NCBI GenBank assembly: GCA_020444765.1
Contig: JAGRHW010000159.1
Coordinates: 1-7,797, forward strand
Direction of reading: 5' to 3'
From: Gammaproteobacteria bacterium
GTDB taxonomy: Bacteria; Pseudomonadota; Gammaproteobacteria; Granulosicoccales; Granulosicoccaceae
Length of the DNA stretch: 7,797 nucleotides
Position numbers and translations under genes: made by a program. This document shows positions 6,097 to 7,797 of this stretch, piece by piece (position 1 is the stretch's first letter; each line of letters starts with the position of its first letter). The notes beneath the pieces were generated by a model. It worked only from the letters and a program-made list of their open reading frames with translations, was not told the DNA's origin and did not search any database.

Positions 6097-7101
6097 CTAA
6101 CGTTCACCGTGCCCGCCAAACTGCGAACGCAACGCCGACAGAACCTGACTGGCAAACACATCGTTATCGCGGGATGAAAAACGCGCAAACAAGGCGCTGC
6201 TGAGAACCGGCGCCGGCACGCCCTGCTCGATCGCCGCCAGCGCCGTCCAGCGCCCTTCCCCGGAGTCGGACACACGGCCGGCAAAAGCCGACAGCCCAGG
6301 ATCATCGCTCAGCGCATTCGCCAGCAGGTCCAGCAACCAGGATTCGACCACGCTGCCGCGGCGCCAGACTTCGGCGATTTCATCCAGCGGCAACTCATAA
6401 CGGTACGCCTGCGGCTCACGCAAAGGCGTGGTTTCGGCATCGATGTCTTGCGCACTGTTACCGATATTGGCGTGTTTGAGAATATTGAAACCTTCGGCAT
6501 AAGCCGCCATCAATCCGTATTCTATGCCGTTGTGTACCATCTTGACGAAATGCCCCGCGCCCGCCGGACCGCAATGCAGATAGCCCGATTCGGCGGTACT
6601 GCGTTTGCTGCGTCCAGGCGTCGGCTCCACCGTATCGGCACCGGGCGCCAGCGAACGGAAAACGGGTTCGAGACGCTGCACGGCCGGCGCCGGACCGCCG
6701 ATCATCTGGCTGTAACCGCGTGTCAGCCCCCATACGCCGCCGCTGACGCCAACGTCGACATAATCGATGCCGCTTTCGCCCAGTTTTTCGGCGCGGCGCA
6801 AATCATCCCGGTAATAGGAGTTGCCGCCATCGATGATGATGTCCCCGGCGGCCATCAGCGGCGCCAGGCCGTCGATCTGCTCGTCGACCAGACCGGCCGG
6901 CAACATCAGCCAGACGGCGCGTGGTTCAGTCAGGCGCTCGACCAGCTCCTCGGGACTCGAGACCCCGACGGCGCCTTCCTGTTCCAGCGCCTCGACCGCG
7001 TCGGGACGCACATCGAATACTACAAGCTCGTGACCGTCGTTCAGCAAACGTAAGGCCATACCCGCGCCCATGCGGCCGAGTCCGATCATTCCAAGTTGCA
7101 T
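6097..7101 (-). CDS. gnd: 6-phosphogluconate dehydrogenase, decarboxylating (short form)
   Basis: This 334-residue cytoplasmic enzyme oxidises 6-phosphogluconate to ribulose 5-phosphate and CO2. The N-terminal Rossmann fold has GLGRMG (7-12). The second beta strand ends in VFDVRP with Asp30, which favours NAD over NADP because NADP enzymes usually carry a neutral residue before an Arg. Substrate and catalytic motifs follow: GGNSYYRDD (92-100), GVSGGVWGLTRGYSQMIGG (118-136) and GAGHFVKMVHNGIEYGLM with the catalytic Lys187 and Glu194. Length and the CGPAGAGHF context fit the short YqeC/GntZ-like form rather than the roughly 470-residue enteric enzyme. The ATG at 7101 has a strong AAAGGAG ribosome binding site about eight bases upstream. 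A terminator-like hairpin with seven T stands just before that site. The gene is followed by the dnr-like gene after 88 bases and is divergent from atpD. Confidence 0.93.
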   Translation of the reverse strand: MQLGMIGLGRMGAGMALRLLNDGHELVVFDVRPDAVEALEQEGAVGVSSPEELVERLTEPRAVWLMLPAGLVDEQIDGLAPLMAAGDIIIDGGNSYYRDDLRRAEKLGESGIDYVDVGVSGGVWGLTRGYSQMIGGPAPAVQRLEPVFRSLAPGADTVEPTPGRSKRSTAESGYLHCGPAGAGHFVKMVHNGIEYGLMAAYAEGFNILKHANIGNSAQDIDAETTPLREPQAYRYELPLDEIAEVWRRGSVVESWLLDLLANALSDDPGLSAFAGRVSDSGEGRWTALAAIEQGVPAPVLSSALFARFSSRDNDVFASQVLSALRSQFGGHGER

Positions 7102-7116
7102 ATCGTAATCTCCTTT

Positions 7117-7138
7117 AAAAAAACCGCCGGGACGGCAG
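7117..7138 (-). terminator. Terminator-like hairpin plus T7 in the gnd leader
   Basis: On the minus strand CTGCCG-TCC-CGGCGG forms a 6-bp stem (one G-T pair, otherwise five G-C pairs) with a three-base loop, followed directly by seven T and then the AAAGGAG ribosome binding site of gnd. This has the form of a small intrinsic terminator. The upstream gene, atpD, is transcribed away from it, so the only transcript it could stop is the gnd message itself, which suggests a leader attenuator. The stem is short, so termination would be partial. Confidence 0.45.
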
Positions 7139-7154
7139 ACCGTGTGTTGATTAT

Positions 7155-7177
7155 CCGGGGCTTGTTAACAACCCTGG
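7155..7177. promoter_or_regulatory. Operator-like dyad between gnd and atpD
   Basis: The 10-bp palindrome TTGTTAACAA (7162-7171) is flanked by CCGGGG-C on the left and CCCTGG on the right, making an imperfect dyad of about 23 bases with one bulged base and one G-T pair. Its position between two divergent genes suits a regulator binding site, but it could also be a chance palindrome. No regulator is identified; the half-sites are not of FNR type (TTGAT). Confidence 0.35.
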
Positions 7178-7255
7178 TGTACTGTCTTAAACAGAACGTG
7201 CTTTTAGAAAGCTCACCAGGCGCCCCTGTCAAGGTCACACTAGGGTAACCCACAA

Positions 7256-7285
7256 TTGCCCGATCAACGACAGCACGTTTATGAT
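7256..7285 (+). promoter_or_regulatory. Probable sigma-70 promoter for atpD
   Basis: TTGCCC (7256-7261) and TATGAT (7280-7285) are separated by 18 bases, giving a fair -35 and a good -10 with one mismatch. Transcription would begin near 7292, leaving a leader of about 68 bases before the ATG at 7360. The rest of the 7102-7359 gap contains the dyad and gnd leader hairpin described separately, and no gene that I can see. Confidence 0.45.
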
Positions 7286-7359
7286 ACACCTATGAGAGTA
7301 ATGCTTTGCCGGCCGATCGCTACCCTTGCAAGAACCTGCCTGAACTCACCAGACCGTTA

Positions 7360-7797
7360 ATGACCGATACCCCCGATAACAAACCAGCACGCTACGGCAG
7401 TATTCGTGCAATCCGTGGCAGCGTGGTCGATGTTCGCTTCGATCTGCCCCTGCCGGCGCGGAATCATGCCTTGCGCACGGGGCCCGACGAGCAGGTGATG
7501 CTGGAAGTCCAGACGCATCTCGATACCCAGACCGTGCGCTGTATCGCCCTCAATCCGACCAGCCGTCTGGGGCGCGGCATGCCGGTCCGCGACACCGGCG
7601 CTACTCTGCAGATACCGGTCGGCAAACAATTGCTCGGCCGCATGCTGAACGTGTTCGGCGACACGGTCGATGGCGGACCTCCGGTCGACACCGCTGAACG
7701 ACGGCCCATCCACCGCCCGCTGCTGCCGCTTGCCAGCCGCACCACCGGCACGGACATTTTCCAGACCGGCATCAAGGCGATCGACCTGCTGGCGCCG
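7360..7797 (+). CDS. atpD: Alternate F1Fo ATPase (N-ATPase type) subunit beta, N-terminal part
   Basis: The frame is open from the ATG at 7360 to the window edge (146 residues), so the 3' end is missing. The sequence is an F1 beta subunit: GSIRAIRGSVVDVRF (13-27) opens the N-terminal beta barrel, LLGRMLNVFGDTVDGG is the conserved junction, and RPIHRP then FQTGIKAIDLLAP lead to the Walker A loop, which lies just outside the window. The HALRTG and LEVQTHLDTQTVRCIAL stretches resemble the alternate N-ATPase beta subunit more than the housekeeping AtpD, and in those clusters atpD is the first gene, which fits its position here after a long non-coding gap. N-ATPases are inner membrane rotary ATPases thought to pump Na+ or H+ outward at the cost of ATP. 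No clear ribosome binding site precedes the ATG; I chose it because the family begins here. Confidence 0.88.
   Translation, partial: MTDTPDNKPARYGSIRAIRGSVVDVRFDLPLPARNHALRTGPDEQVMLEVQTHLDTQTVRCIALNPTSRLGRGMPVRDTGATLQIPVGKQLLGRMLNVFGDTVDGGPPVDTAERRPIHRPLLPLASRTTGTDIFQTGIKAIDLLAP

Noticed and set aside
6448..7053. Plus-strand open frame (201 codons) opposite gnd
   Set aside because: Arg-rich low-quality translation caused by GC-rich codon use of gnd; no domain and no ribosome binding site.

Overview
The window looks like the chromosome of a gammaproteobacterium, possibly marine or halotolerant. The evidence is an assimilatory NAD(P)H nitrite reductase cluster with a PP2C/kinase fusion (an arrangement I recall from Pseudomonas-type nas clusters), a NasR-type antiterminator, a DNR-like Crp/Fnr regulator, and the first gene of what appears to be an alternate (N-ATPase type) F1Fo ATPase cluster. 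The species cannot be named from this sequence.

Left part (1-3518, plus strand): a nitrite-assimilation operon. It runs nirB (C-terminal end only), nirD, a nirC-like FNT nitrite channel, then a 600-residue protein with an N-terminal PP2C phosphatase, a Ser/Thr kinase domain and a C-terminal membrane anchor. NirBD would reduce nitrite to ammonium, the FNT protein would pass nitrite across the inner membrane, and the kinase/phosphatase probably tunes uptake or reduction, though its substrate is unknown. A perfect 16-bp inverted repeat at 3474-3518 ends the operon, and its two arms contain the stop codons of the two convergent genes.

Middle (3515-5267, minus strand): nasR, which has a NIT nitrate-sensing domain and an ANTAR RNA-binding domain and so is the likely nitrate-responsive regulator of the operon. 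Its RNA target is not visible here and probably lies upstream of nirB or another nas gene. The apparently empty stretch 4799-5267 holds a decayed piece of a methyl-accepting chemotaxis protein signalling domain (about 4985-5193, minus strand), with one internal deletion and at least one single-base frameshift. Base composition changes close to its end, from about 35-50% GC on the left to about 60-70% on the right, which suggests a genomic junction.

Right part (5268-7797): a DNR-like Crp/Fnr regulator and a short-form 6-phosphogluconate dehydrogenase (gnd), both on the minus strand. Diverging from gnd is the 5' part of an alternate ATPase beta-subunit gene (atpD), which is open at the window edge and cut before its Walker A motif. 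The 258-base gap between gnd and atpD holds a probable sigma-70 promoter for atpD, an operator-like dyad and a terminator-like hairpin directly in front of the gnd ribosome binding site. I found no tRNA, rRNA, CRISPR array, insertion sequence or phage gene.
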